Source: Zobellia alginiliquefaciens
Lineage (GTDB): Bacteria; Bacteroidota; Bacteroidia; Flavobacteriales; Flavobacteriaceae
NCBI RefSeq assembly: GCF_029323795.1
Contig: NZ_CP119758.1
Coordinates: 2,046,001 to 2,110,000, forward strand
Direction: 5' to 3'
DNA: 64,000 bases
The stretch's first letter is position 1. Each line of letters opens with the position of its first letter. The position numbers were made by a program, and so were the translations under genes. The notes below the pieces were generated by a model. It worked only from the letters and a program-made list of their open reading frames with translations. It made no database searches and was not told the DNA's origin. Below, piece after piece: positions 9,926 to 18,582 of the stretch.

Positions 9926-11038
9926 ATGAACTTAAGTTATTGGGAATATAAAACTTGGTTGTCAAACATCGATTTTACTATTGTTGGCAGTGGCATCGTA
10001 GGACTTAACTGTGCCTTGCGGTTACATGAGTGCTTTCCAAAAGCTAGAATCCTTATTCTAGAAAAAGGATTTTTACCTCAAGGAGCTAGTACCAAAAATG
10101 CCGGTTTTGCGTGTTTTGGAAGCATTTCAGAGGTTTTGGCAGATTTAGAGCGCCACACTGAGCAGGAGGTGTTGGATTTGGTAGCTCAGCGTTGGCAGGG
10201 AATAAAATTGCTCCGGCAGAAAGTTGGTGATGCAAACTTCGATTTTCAAGAAAATGGCGGACACGAATTGTTTCTAGGTTCCGCCCAAAAACTATATGAG
10301 AAATGTTTAGATCAGCTATCTGAAGTTAACAAGCTATTGCAATCTGTTTATAGTGGGGATGCATTTAGCATGAGCCCTAATACTTTTGGTTTTGATGGAG
10401 TGAAGGAAAATTACATTACCAATGTTTTTGAAGGACAATTGGATACCGGTAAAATGATGAATTCGCTATTGAAATTAGTTCAGGATGCAGGTATCACCAT
10501 CCTGAACTCCATAACAGTTGAAAACTTTACTGAAATTGGGACACAGGTAGAAGTAAAAACAAATCGATTTGAATTTAAAACTAAAAAATTACTGATTGCT
10601 ACCAACGGTTTTGCCACAGATTTAATTAATGAAAAGGTTAAACCGGCCAGAGCGCAAGTTCTGATTACCGAACCAATTGAAAATTTATCCATAAAAGGAA
10701 CTTTCCATTTTGATGAAGGCTATTACTATTTTAGAAATATAAATAACCGCATATTGTTCGGAGGAGGTAGAAATCTTGATTTTAAAGGTGAAGAAACTAG
10801 CGAATTTGGGTGTTCTCATCACATTCAAAAACATTTGGAGAAATTACTAAAAGAGGTAATCTTACCTAGAACGCCTCATAAAATTGAACATAAATGGAGT
10901 GGCATAATGGGAACTGGCGAGCATAAGAAACCCATTATCAGGCAAACCTCCAATCATGTCTATTGTGGTGTGCGCTTAGGAGGTATGGGAATTGCAATAG
11001 GAAGCATTGTGGGCCATAATCTCGCAGACCTAACATAG
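9926..11038 (+). CDS. DAO-family FAD-dependent oxidoreductase
   Basis: A 370-residue flavoprotein of the D-amino-acid-oxidase/glycine-oxidase superfamily. The dinucleotide-binding motif FTIVGSGIVGLNCALRL starts near residue 17, followed by an acidic strand end (ILILEKG) and GASTKNAGFACFGS, which resembles the FAD contact loop of this family. The C-terminus holds GIMGTGEHKKPI and GVRLGGMGIAIGS, the usual second FAD contact. No signal peptide, so cytosolic. The substrate, probably a primary or secondary amine, cannot be told. It follows the accC terminator closely and lies 76 bases before the IlvD/Edd gene. Confidence 0.75.
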   Translation: MNLSYWEYKTWLSNIDFTIVGSGIVGLNCALRLHECFPKARILILEKGFLPQGASTKNAGFACFGSISEVLADLERHTEQEVLDLVAQRWQGIKLLRQKVGDANFDFQENGGHELFLGSAQKLYEKCLDQLSEVNKLLQSVYSGDAFSMSPNTFGFDGVKENYITNVFEGQLDTGKMMNSLLKLVQDAGITILNSITVENFTEIGTQVEVKTNRFEFKTKKLLIATNGFATDLINEKVKPARAQVLITEPIENLSIKGTFHFDEGYYYFRNINNRILFGGGRNLDFKGEETSEFGCSHHIQKHLEKLLKEVILPRTPHKIEHKWSGIMGTGEHKKPIIRQTSNHVYCGVRLGGMGIAIGSIVGHNLADLT

Positions 11039-11114
11039 TCTTTGTTTCGTGGATTTTTGCTAACTGGGCTATATTCGCTACTTTAACTACTTTGAATATA
11101 TTTCTTTTCAATTT

Positions 11115-12836
11115 ATGAAAGACAAGAAACACCTGCGCAGTAGTGAATGGTTTGGTGGCAAAGATAAAATGGGTTTTGTACACCGTTCATGGCTAAGAAA
11201 CCAAGGATATCCGGATGATTACTTTACTGGTAAACCCGTTATTGGCATTTGTAACACATGGTCGGAATTAACGCCCTGTAATGGTCATTTACGTGATTTT
11301 GCCGAGGTGGTAAAACGGGGTATTTTGGAAGCTGGCGGTTTTCCCATGGAGTTTCCGGTGATGTCTTTGGGCGAAACTATTATGAGGCCCACATCCATGC
11401 TTTTTCGCAATTTGGCGAGTATGGATACGGAAGAGTCCATACGCGCCAATCCACTGGACGGCATTGTTCTATTGACAGGTTGTGATAAGACTACACCTAG
11501 TACGGTAATGGGGGCCTGTAGCGTAGATTTACCCACTATTGTTGTTCCCGGCGGTCCCATGTTGAGTGGGAGGTTTAGAGGAGAAAAAATGGGCTCCGGC
11601 TCTATGAACTGGTTGATTAAGGAGAAACGAAACGTAGACGGTTTTAGTGATGCCGATTTTACCGAAGCGGAAGTCTGTGTTGCCAGAAGCATCGGGCATT
11701 GCAACACCATGGGTACGGCTTCAACAATGGCCACCATGGTGGAAGCTTTAGGTCTTACTTTACCGGGGTTTTCATCTATTCCCGCAGTAGATTCGCGTAA
11801 GAAATTGTTCGCACAACTTTCGGGAAGACGTATTGTGGAAATGGTAAAAGAAGATTTAAAACTATCAAAAGTATTAACGCGTCAAGCCTTTGAGAATGCC
11901 ATTATTACTAATGCGGCTGTTGGAGGTTCAACCAATCTCATTATTCATTTGACTGCCATTGCAGGTAGAATAGGAGTAGAATTGAACTTAGAAGATTTTG
12001 ATACTTTAGGAAGCAAAGTGCCGCTATTGGTAAACCTAAAACCTTCCGGAAAACATCTAATGGAAGATTTTTTCTATGCGGGTGGACTTCCTGTTGTTAT
12101 GAAAGAATTAAAACCCAAACTTCATGGCGATGCCCTTACGGTAAACGGAAAATTTATCACAGAAAATTATTCTGAAGCGGTCTGTTATGATAACGATGTC
12201 ATAGCTTCCATAAAACAACCTGTTCAGCAGAATGCCGGTATTGCCGTACTTAAGGGGAATCTTTGTGAAAACGGAGCGGTAATAAAACCTTCGGCGGCGT
12301 CAAAAAAGCTAATGAAGCATACGGGTAAAGCTGTTGTTTTTGAAAGTATGGAAGATTATCATACCCGAATTGACGCTCCGGATTTAGATATAGACAAGAA
12401 TAGCGTTATTGTTTTAAAAGGTGTGGGGCCAAAAGGGTATCCGGGTATGCCAGAAGTGGGCAACGTAGACCTTCCGAAGAAATTATTATTGCAAGGGGTT
12501 ACGGATATGGTTCGGATTTCTGATGGTCGTATGAGCGGTACGGCTGCAGGCACCGTAATTTTACATGTTTCCCCGGAATCAACCGTAGGCGGTACTTTGG
12601 CTTTAGTTCAAAACAATGATCTAATTACCTTGGATGTTGAGAATAGAAGCCTTCATTTAGAGGTTTCGGAAGAGGAGCTTATAAGACGGAAAAATGCTTG
12701 GATTGCTCCCAAACCCTTGGCGGATAGAGGATATGTAAAAATGTACATAGATCATGTAGAGCAAGCGCATAAAGGAGCTGATTTGGATTTTTTGGTAGGT
12801 GGTTCAGGATCTAAGGTAGATAGAGATTTGCATTAG
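11115..12836 (+). CDS. IlvD/Edd-family dehydratase, sugar-acid (arabinonate-type) subgroup
   Basis: A 573-residue iron-sulfur dehydratase. Cluster-ligand cysteines are seen in ICNTWSELTPCNGH (near residue 46), TGCDKTTPS (near 123) and GHCNTMGTAST (near 195). The start KHLRSSEWFGGKDKMGFVHR and the CNTWSELTPCN wording resemble L-arabinonate/aldonate dehydratases more than IlvD proper. The likely reaction is dehydration of a sugar acid to a 2-keto-3-deoxy acid. No other ilv genes are nearby, which fits a sugar-acid role. An IlvD-like activity is the main alternative. Confidence 0.8.
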   Translation: MKDKKHLRSSEWFGGKDKMGFVHRSWLRNQGYPDDYFTGKPVIGICNTWSELTPCNGHLRDFAEVVKRGILEAGGFPMEFPVMSLGETIMRPTSMLFRNLASMDTEESIRANPLDGIVLLTGCDKTTPSTVMGACSVDLPTIVVPGGPMLSGRFRGEKMGSGSMNWLIKEKRNVDGFSDADFTEAEVCVARSIGHCNTMGTASTMATMVEALGLTLPGFSSIPAVDSRKKLFAQLSGRRIVEMVKEDLKLSKVLTRQAFENAIITNAAVGGSTNLIIHLTAIAGRIGVELNLEDFDTLGSKVPLLVNLKPSGKHLMEDFFYAGGLPVVMKELKPKLHGDALTVNGKFITENYSEAVCYDNDVIASIKQPVQQNAGIAVLKGNLCENGAVIKPSAASKKLMKHTGKAVVFESMEDYHTRIDAPDLDIDKNSVIVLKGVGPKGYPGMPEVGNVDLPKKLLLQGVTDMVRISDGRMSGTAAGTVILHVSPESTVGGTLALVQNNDLITLDVENRSLHLEVSEEELIRRKNAWIAPKPLADRGYVKMYIDHVEQAHKGADLDFLVGGSGSKVDRDLH

Positions 12837-12840
12837 TAGC

Positions 12841-13290
12841 ATGATAGAAAAAGAAGAGTTGCATCAGTTTTGTTTGACATTCGTTACGGAACGGATTTCA
12901 AGAATTCATAAGAATATTGAAGATGTTCAAACCTCATTATCCTCAGAAACAAAAAGTAGTGCAGGTGATAAGCACGAAACAGGTAGGGCTATGTTACAGC
13001 TTGAGCGGGAGAAATTAGGACAACAGTTGGCCGAGGCCGAAAAGATGAAGCAAGTACTGTCTAAAGTGCCTAAGGAGGCATCTAATAAGGTGATTGGTCT
13101 TGGTAGTTGGGTCATTACTTCAAAAGCCGAATATTTTCTGGCTATTTCCGCAGGTGAATTCAAAGAGATGGATAGAAGTGTTTATTGCATATCTGCAGCA
13201 ACACCCATAGCCAAATTATTATTTGCCAAAAAGGTAGGGGATACGGTTAGTTTTAATAACCAAGAAATAAAAATTATTGAAATAAAATAG
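12841..13290 (+). CDS. GreA/GreB C-terminal-domain-like protein
   Basis: A 149-residue protein starting four bases after the dehydratase stop. Residues 1-75 are predicted coiled coil (rich in E, K, Q and L). The C-terminal ISAATPIAKLLFAKKVGDTVSFNNQ is laid out like the FKBP-like domain of GreA/GreB, where the second half reads SP-x-AKALLGKKVGD-x-V. The N-terminal acidic tip of a true Gre factor is not clear. It may therefore be a secondary-channel or RNA-polymerase-associated protein, or only a relative. Similar flavobacterial proteins are often annotated as 3-oxoacyl-ACP synthases, which the sequence does not support. Confidence 0.6.
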   Translation: MIEKEELHQFCLTFVTERISRIHKNIEDVQTSLSSETKSSAGDKHETGRAMLQLEREKLGQQLAEAEKMKQVLSKVPKEASNKVIGLGSWVITSKAEYFLAISAGEFKEMDRSVYCISAATPIAKLLFAKKVGDTVSFNNQEIKIIEIK

Positions 13291-13299
13291 AAGTAATTA

Positions 13300-13758
13300 C
13301 TATCCAATTCCTTTCATTGAAGCCAAGGTTGCCGACCAAACGATTAAAGATGAAAGAAAAATACCAATGGTATTGGCCCAAAAGGCTTTTGTCTTTTCAA
13401 TTTTAAAGAGATAAGACGCAATACTACCGGCATAAACACCCGTGCCCGGTACAGGTAACATTACAAAAAATATGAGTCCCCAAAAGCCATAGCGTTTTAT
13501 TTTATCTCCGGAGCCCGTTTTGGCCCTGCGGGCAACAAATATGGCAGATTTCTTGTAGAAGCCCCACTTCAGGAAATACCGATTAACTTTTTCCAAAAAG
13601 AAAATCATCAAAGGGAATACCAACACGTTTGCCGCAAAACATAGAACAAACACCAAATATATATTAAGACCATTTAGCAACCCATAGGGAATACCCACCT
13701 TAGCTTCTCCAAAGGGAGAAAGGCTCCATAAAATGGCAATAATAAAATCTATAATCAC
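13300..13758 (-). CDS. Small multidrug export family (COG2426) membrane protein
   Basis: A 152-residue integral membrane protein with about four hydrophobic segments. Motifs such as SPFGEAKVGIPYGL near residue 14 and FFVMLPVPGTGVYAGSIASYL near 97 match the COG2426/PF06695 family, named small multi-drug export proteins though transport activity is poorly documented. It is convergent with the GreA-like gene, nine bases from its stop. Confidence 0.8.
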   Translation of the reverse strand: MIIDFIIAILWSLSPFGEAKVGIPYGLLNGLNIYLVFVLCFAANVLVFPLMIFFLEKVNRYFLKWGFYKKSAIFVARRAKTGSGDKIKRYGFWGLIFFVMLPVPGTGVYAGSIASYLFKIEKTKAFWANTIGIFLSSLIVWSATLASMKGIG

Positions 13759-13957
13759 AGTTATTTTTTTGGAAGGGCTAAACTACTAATACATGGGGTT
13801 TAAGCACCATCTGAACTCATAAATAATTCCAAAAATTGTGCCGCTCAAAAGTACGTTGTTCCTTTTAACACTTTTTAACTATTCGTTGAGTGGTGCAATA
13901 TTATCTATCTATCTGAGTTTTAGACTATACATATTTAACAACCAAAACTTTTAACCT

Positions 13958-14119
13958 ATGAAATCTTTATTTGCTAAACTATTTTTATTTGCTTTTGTGT
14001 CAGTGACAGCTTTTTCATGCAGCGTAAAATCTGAATTGGAAGATATTGCTGATGAGCTAGAGGAAGAAAACAACAATGATGCACGAACTGAAGTCATCAA
14101 ACTAGAAGACAACAAGTAG
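13958..14119 (+). CDS. Small acidic lipoprotein (53 aa)
   Basis: A short gene starting at ATG 13958 and ending at TAG 14117-14119. The protein opens with MKSLFAKLFLFAFVSVTAF and a lipobox-like FSCS, giving Cys21 as the probable lipidation site. The mature part is about 32 residues, very acidic (ELEDIADELEEENNN). It is supported by a strong terminator just downstream and by its own intergenic space. Function unknown. Confidence 0.65.
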   Translation: MKSLFAKLFLFAFVSVTAFSCSVKSELEDIADELEEENNNDARTEVIKLEDNK

Positions 14120-14140
14120 TTCAGGTCTTTTAAATACAGA

Positions 14141-14170
14141 AAAGGGAACCTTTTAAGGTTCCCTTTTTTT
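14141..14170 (+). terminator. Rho-independent terminator after the small lipoprotein gene
   Basis: AAAGGGAACC pairs with GGTTCCCTTT around a six-base loop, followed by T. The stem is A-rich on its left side, so it may also serve the minus-strand gene ending at 14203. Confidence 0.85.
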
Positions 14171-14202
14171 ATGATGTACAATTTAGAAATTGTATAAACT
14201 AA

Positions 14203-14592
14203 CTACTGCACTAGTATAGTATTATCAGTAGCTGTAGGGTTCATAGGGCAAAAATATACATACTCCCCAGCCTCCAATACGGTTGGTTTGGATGATTGTG
14301 TTTTACCAGTGGCAACTACTTCTGTCACATAGGCAGTCTGGATGTGGTTTTCAGGTTTGCTAATGTCTTCACCCTTTTTTACAAGAACAAAACCAACATC
14401 ATGGCCCACTCCTTTATTCTCAATATCAAAAACGTAAGTACCGGGAGAAACTGTCAATGATTTTTGAGTAAACTCACCGGGTGTTTGAACTAATGCAATT
14501 GTTCTTACTTCTTTTTTTACCATCTTGTCTTGGGCATTTGCTGAAAATGCTACTGTAAAAATCAATACTACTGCTGCTAATATATTTTTCAT
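14203..14592 (-). CDS. Periplasmic cupredoxin-like protein
   Basis: A 129-residue protein with a signal peptide cleaved after about residue 20 (FSANAQ). The rest is a beta-rich cupredoxin-like domain: a His is present in KGVGHDVGFVLV near residue 64, and Cys and Met in YFCPMNPT near 114. A canonical type-1 copper site needs a second His between the Cys and Met; here Cys and Met are two residues apart with no His, so copper binding would be non-standard. Divergent neighbours are the small lipoprotein gene downstream and the AhpD-like gene upstream, on the same strand. Confidence 0.65.
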   Translation of the reverse strand: MKNILAAVVLIFTVAFSANAQDKMVKKEVRTIALVQTPGEFTQKSLTVSPGTYVFDIENKGVGHDVGFVLVKKGEDISKPENHIQTAYVTEVVATGKTQSSKPTVLEAGEYVYFCPMNPTATDNTILVQ

Positions 14593-14701
14593 AATTTTTA
14601 GTTTGTGTCTTTTGTTTATTTTGAAAAGACGGATTATTAAAGGGTTAACTATTAAATTGTATTAACGGGCCTGTACAACCTTAGATTACATAGGATAAGT
14701 T

Positions 14702-15250
14702 CTATGCCTCTACGCTTTGTAATGGTGCTGCAACAGGAAAATCTACGGGAACATCGGTGGTTTTGTGAATGTAGTTAGAGATTGTTTTGTCTCCCACTAG
14801 CACAATGGTATCAATTAGGTTTTCCTTGGTCCATCCTGCGTTAAAAAATCTTTCAATTACTGCTTCATCTGTTGCACCACGATTTTCTGTAATGTTTTTT
14901 GCAAGAGCGGCAAGTGCATCTAATTTTGGGTCAAATGAGGCTTTGCCGGCTCTAAGCTCTAGAATTTCTGAGTCGTTAAAACCGTTCATTTTACCAATAG
15001 CTGTATGGGCGGAAAGACAGTAAGTACATTCGTTTACCTGACTAACTGCTAGGTTCACTACTTCTTTTTGTTTGGCGGTCAAAGATGTATTTGCACTGCT
15101 CAAAGCTAAATAGTTCGCTAAGGCGTTTTCAGAATAGGCATATGTTGCATAAAGGTTAGGTACAAAACCTACTGCTTTTTCCAAGTTGTCAAAAATTGCT
15201 TGATTGCTTGTGCTTACTTCTTCTCTTTTGGGTACATTAAATTTGCTCAT
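14702..15250 (-). CDS. Carboxymuconolactone decarboxylase / AhpD-like protein
   Basis: A 182-residue all-helical protein with the AhpD-type redox motif: NECTYCLSAH near residue 84 gives the CxxC pair and the following His. Family members are alkylhydroperoxidases or peroxidase-related enzymes using the CxxC thiols. It lies downstream of the AraC regulator and the small Cys/His-rich gene on the same strand, so all three may belong to one response, but no direct link is visible. Confidence 0.85.
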   Translation of the reverse strand: MSKFNVPKREEVSTSNQAIFDNLEKAVGFVPNLYATYAYSENALANYLALSSANTSLTAKQKEVVNLAVSQVNECTYCLSAHTAIGKMNGFNDSEILELRAGKASFDPKLDALAALAKNITENRGATDEAVIERFFNAGWTKENLIDTIVLVGDKTISNYIHKTTDVPVDFPVAAPLQSVEA

Positions 15251-15323
15251 GATTTCTAAGTTTTATGTCATACAACTGTGTAGGCTACATCAGTTCTTTG
15301 ACCGTTATTAATTTGTTATTATT

Positions 15324-15476
15324 TTAAAATTCTACGTGAGGTTTTTCAGCATCACAATAAAAATCATGATGATGTTTTTGCTCACAATGGGTTTCGGCAT
15401 CTACAGTTTGTAATTGCCTAGTTGGGCGAGAGAATATCTCTATAAGGTTAAAAAGGGATATATGTTTTAAGTTCAT
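15324..15476 (-). CDS. Small Cys/His-rich protein (50 aa)
   Basis: An open frame from ATG 15476 to TAA 15324-15326 encodes 50 residues. The second half is HCEQKHHHDFYC, with further acidic and His residues, a pattern suited to metal binding. There is no signal peptide. A promoter-like CATCTTTG (one mismatch to TAnnTTTG) precedes it on the same strand at about 15496-15503. It lies between the AraC regulator and the AhpD-like gene. Real coding status rests on the composition and context only. Confidence 0.5.
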   Translation of the reverse strand: MNLKHISLFNLIEIFSRPTRQLQTVDAETHCEQKHHHDFYCDAEKPHVEF

Positions 15477-15568
15477 CTTGCGTTGTGTTTTAATTACAAT
15501 GCAAAGATGCGAATGAAGTAAGCTTGTTTGTTAGGCGCGATTGCCCGACCGCTTGTAGAAATTTCCCG

Positions 15569-16417
15569 TTACGAAGAAATTGGGGCTATTTCGCGGTATT
15601 GTGAGGGAGAAGTACCCGTCATTTTTTTGAAAAACCGACTAAAATGTGCGGGGTCGTTAAAACCTAGCTCGTATGCAATTTCTTGGTTTTGTTTGTCCGT
15701 GAAATTTATCAATCGCTTTGCTTCAAGAGCCAAGCGATCTAAAATAATCTGCTGTGGAGATTTTTGGTTGTATATGGAAAAAAGATTGGAGAGTGTTTTT
15801 GGACTCTTAAATAAGAGCTCTGCATAGTCGCTTACCTTCCTTTTTGTTTTGTAGTGCGTATCTACAAGAACATTGAACTTTCTTATAATTTCAACTTGTT
15901 CATTATCTAGCTTTTTGACGATAAGCTGCTCCTTGGCCAGACGAGTGCAGATGATTATCAGTCGTTTTAATAACATTTGGAGCATATCTCCTTGTATACC
16001 GTCAGGCGTGGAGAATTCATCTTGGAAGACCTCGTAAAGTGTTTCAAACTTACGTTTTTGCTCTGGCGGAATGGATATGATGGGCAAGTCTTGAGTGCCA
16101 AAAAATAAGATGCCGTTACAGGATACTTCGTGATCATGATCTTTTATACAGTAAAATTCTCTATTAAAGTGAAATGCTGTTAATGGCAAAATGGTCTTTT
16201 CGTATGAAACGTTTTGGAGGTAGGTAGTTGTGACCAATTGATCCGGTAACAGCGTTACGGACATACCATCAATATATAATTCAAGGGGATCCGTATTTCG
16301 GTTCCAGAGCATGCAAATATTTCCCGAACTTACTGAAAATTGATTCTTATACGTTTTAATATCATTTGTAAACCCTAAATGAGAGCCTAGTTTTGCATCA
16401 TTGAACTCAAATTTCAT
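15569..16417 (-). CDS. AraC-family transcriptional regulator
   Basis: A 282-residue regulator. The N-terminal ~170 residues are beta-rich (cupin-like sensor). The last ~100 residues are the AraC double helix-turn-helix, with SPKTLSNLFSIYNQKSP in the first unit and the signature LGFNDPAHFSRFFKKMTG in the second. The frame is open up to a TTG at 16561, but the ATG at 16417 gives the usual length and avoids overlap with the divergent PAS gene. Probable targets are the downstream same-strand genes (small Cys/His protein, AhpD-like). Confidence 0.88.
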   Translation of the reverse strand: MKFEFNDAKLGSHLGFTNDIKTYKNQFSVSSGNICMLWNRNTDPLELYIDGMSVTLLPDQLVTTTYLQNVSYEKTILPLTAFHFNREFYCIKDHDHEVSCNGILFFGTQDLPIISIPPEQKRKFETLYEVFQDEFSTPDGIQGDMLQMLLKRLIIICTRLAKEQLIVKKLDNEQVEIIRKFNVLVDTHYKTKRKVSDYAELLFKSPKTLSNLFSIYNQKSPQQIILDRLALEAKRLINFTDKQNQEIAYELGFNDPAHFSRFFKKMTGTSPSQYREIAPISS

Positions 16418-16599
16418 CTGTAACTGGTTGGATTGTTTTGGTCTGTTTAGTCTCTTTAGAAGCGGTAACCTTACCTTATGTGAGATTAAGAAAGATGAAT
16501 GCTTAGTGTTAAACGATTCTAACTGTTTGTCAGGCAAGAAGTCTTTTTGTACTATTGACAAAGAAAATCAGAAGAGTTAGTTCTCTTAACTATAATGGT

Positions 16600-17109
16600 A
16601 TGAAGGCGTACGATGAGGCAGCAGGTGAGTTTTTAGGTAAATTGGATATAGTTCCGGTTCCGTTGGTTTCCTGGGATATTTATAGTCTTAATTTTCAGGA
16701 ACTCTGTATGAATAGCAAAGATGTAATTTCTATTCAGAATATAGCCCAGCGTAATAGATGGGTTTATGACAAACTGGATAGTTTATCCGCACAAGATACC
16801 GGCGTTGTTGTTATTACCGATATAAAATTGACTATTGTTCACGCTACAAGCAATATTGTTTCCATGACAGGATATAAATCCGAAGAAGTGATAGGGAAAT
16901 CTCCTAAAATATTTCAAGGAAAGAAAACCAGCCAAGAAACACTGGTAAAAATAAGAACGGCCATCGAAAGAAAAATTCCTTTTGAGGCCGTTCTTATTAA
17001 TTATAAAAAGGACGGGAGTACCTATAATTGTCAAATAAAGGCAGAGCCCATATTTAATAATCGAGGACAACTCGTCAACTTTATTGCCTTTGAAAAAGAA
17101 GTGGCCTAA
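16600..17109 (+). CDS. Single PAS-domain protein
   Basis: A 169-residue protein. Residues about 60-165 are a PAS domain: DTGVVVITDIKLTIVHATSN, then TGYKSEEVIGKSPKIFQG, then the beta sheet ending NFIAFEKEV. The motif position that holds the flavin-reactive Cys in LOV domains (GxNCRFLQG) reads GKSPKIFQG, so it is not a photoreceptor of that type. There is no output domain, so it should work through a partner protein. The ATG at 16600 is preferred to the TTG at 16555. It is divergent from the AraC gene. Confidence 0.75.
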   Translation: MKAYDEAAGEFLGKLDIVPVPLVSWDIYSLNFQELCMNSKDVISIQNIAQRNRWVYDKLDSLSAQDTGVVVITDIKLTIVHATSNIVSMTGYKSEEVIGKSPKIFQGKKTSQETLVKIRTAIERKIPFEAVLINYKKDGSTYNCQIKAEPIFNNRGQLVNFIAFEKEVA

Positions 17110-17124
17110 GACCACTTCTTTTAA
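17095..17124. terminator. Bidirectional terminator between the PAS gene and pyk
   Basis: AAAGAAGTGG pairs with CCACTTCTTT around CCTAAGA. The stem overlaps the PAS stop codon and has T runs on both strands, so it can end the PAS transcript and the opposing pyk transcript. Confidence 0.75.
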
Positions 17125-17142
17125 GACATATCTACAATAATA

Positions 17143-18579
17143 TTATTTGTTTTCAATTTCGGTTACACGTAAAGTGTTTACCATACCTTTTTCTTTCATA
17201 GGCATGGCCGCTAAACTGATAAGCATATCACCTTCCTCTAAAAGGCCTTTGTCACAAGCCATTTTATTTACGTCATCAATAGTTTCATCGGTAGAAACAT
17301 TTTTATCGTAGTGAAATGCTTGAACTCCCCAAAGCAGATTCAACTGGGTTAAAATGCGTCTGTTTGAGGTAAATACTAAAATGTGTGCACTTGGTCGCCA
17401 AGCGGAAATCTGAAATGCAGTATACCCACTATTGGTCAATGTGGAAATAGCTTTCGCTTTAATTTCATTGGCCATGATGGCCGCATGGTAACAAATAGAT
17501 TTGGTAATATATCTTTTAGTACGAATGTGTGGTGGGTCATGTGGTACTTGAATTAGCTCTGACCCCTCTACGCTTCGCAGAATACTGGACATCTTTTCAA
17601 TTACTTGTACTGGGTAGTTACCCACGGAAGTCTCTCCAGAAAGCATAACGGCATCAGCACCGTCCATAACCGAGTTGGCCACGTCGTTTACCTCTGCACG
17701 TGTTGGTGTAAGGCTGGTGATCATCGTTTCCATCATTTGTGTAGCGATAATTACCGGTATACGAGCTTTCTTGGCTCTAAGAACCAATTGTTTTTGAATT
17801 AACGGAACTTCCTGTGCCGGAACTTCAACACCTAAGTCGCCACGGGCAACCATTAGCCCGTCACAATAAGCAACAATTTTATCTATATTTTCTACAGCTT
17901 CCGGCTTTTCTATTTTTGCGATAATCGGAATTTTATCTTCTGCATGTTCTTTAATAATGGCTTGAAGATCAATAAGATCTTGGCTAAAACGAACAAATGA
18001 AAGAGCGATCCAATCTACCTTTAAGGAAATTGCAAAAATAGCATCTTTTACATCTTTTTCCGTTAATGCAGGTAACGAGATGTTTGTATTTGGAAGGTTA
18101 ACTCCTTTCTTGGAGCGTAGCGGTCCACCTTGTATTACTTTGGTCTTAACTTCGGTTGTACCGTTAGTCTCAACTACTTCGAACATTAATTTTCCATCAT
18201 CTAGCAAAATGCGCTCACCAGGCTTAACATCTTGAGGGAATGCGTCATAATTCATATATACCCTTTCGGCAGTTCCTTCAAAAGGTTCACCTGTAACAAA
18301 GGTAATTTCATCACCAGGGGCAACAACTACTTCACTTGCCATAACACCAACCCTTAGTTTAGGACCTTGCAAATCTGCAAGGATAGAGGTATTCCGACCG
18401 GTTTCTTCGTTAAGTTCCCGTATCATTTCTACGCGCTCTGTAACATCACTGTAATCTGCATGTGAAAAGTTGATGCGAAAGACATCCACACCAGCTTCCA
18501 TCATATCCTTAAGCACTTCCTTTTTACTTGTGGCCGGCCCTAGGGTGGCTACAATTTTTGTCTTTTTATTAATCGGCAT
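17143..18579 (-). CDS. pyk: Pyruvate kinase
   Basis: A 478-residue glycolytic enzyme converting phosphoenolpyruvate and ADP to pyruvate and ATP. Motifs: KIVATLGPATS at the start, RINFSHADYSD, ILADLQGPKLRVG, the signature IPIIAKIEKPEAVENID near residue 218 with the catalytic Lys, and MVARGDLGVEVP. The full A, B and C domains are present. It follows the IPExxxVDY gene by three bases, forming a cotranscribed pair. Confidence 0.97.
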   Translation of the reverse strand: MPINKKTKIVATLGPATSKKEVLKDMMEAGVDVFRINFSHADYSDVTERVEMIRELNEETGRNTSILADLQGPKLRVGVMASEVVVAPGDEITFVTGEPFEGTAERVYMNYDAFPQDVKPGERILLDDGKLMFEVVETNGTTEVKTKVIQGGPLRSKKGVNLPNTNISLPALTEKDVKDAIFAISLKVDWIALSFVRFSQDLIDLQAIIKEHAEDKIPIIAKIEKPEAVENIDKIVAYCDGLMVARGDLGVEVPAQEVPLIQKQLVLRAKKARIPVIIATQMMETMITSLTPTRAEVNDVANSVMDGADAVMLSGETSVGNYPVQVIEKMSSILRSVEGSELIQVPHDPPHIRTKRYITKSICYHAAIMANEIKAKAISTLTNSGYTAFQISAWRPSAHILVFTSNRRILTQLNLLWGVQAFHYDKNVSTDETIDDVNKMACDKGLLEEGDMLISLAAMPMKEKGMVNTLRVTEIENK

Positions 18580-18582
18580 TTA

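Noticed and set aside
11285-11737. 150-codon minus-strand frame opposite the IlvD/Edd gene
   Set aside because: Antisense to a gene with clear cluster-ligand motifs; no independent support.
16850-16930. PAS protein as a LOV blue-light receptor
   Set aside because: The flavin-reactive cysteine motif is replaced by GKSPKIFQG.
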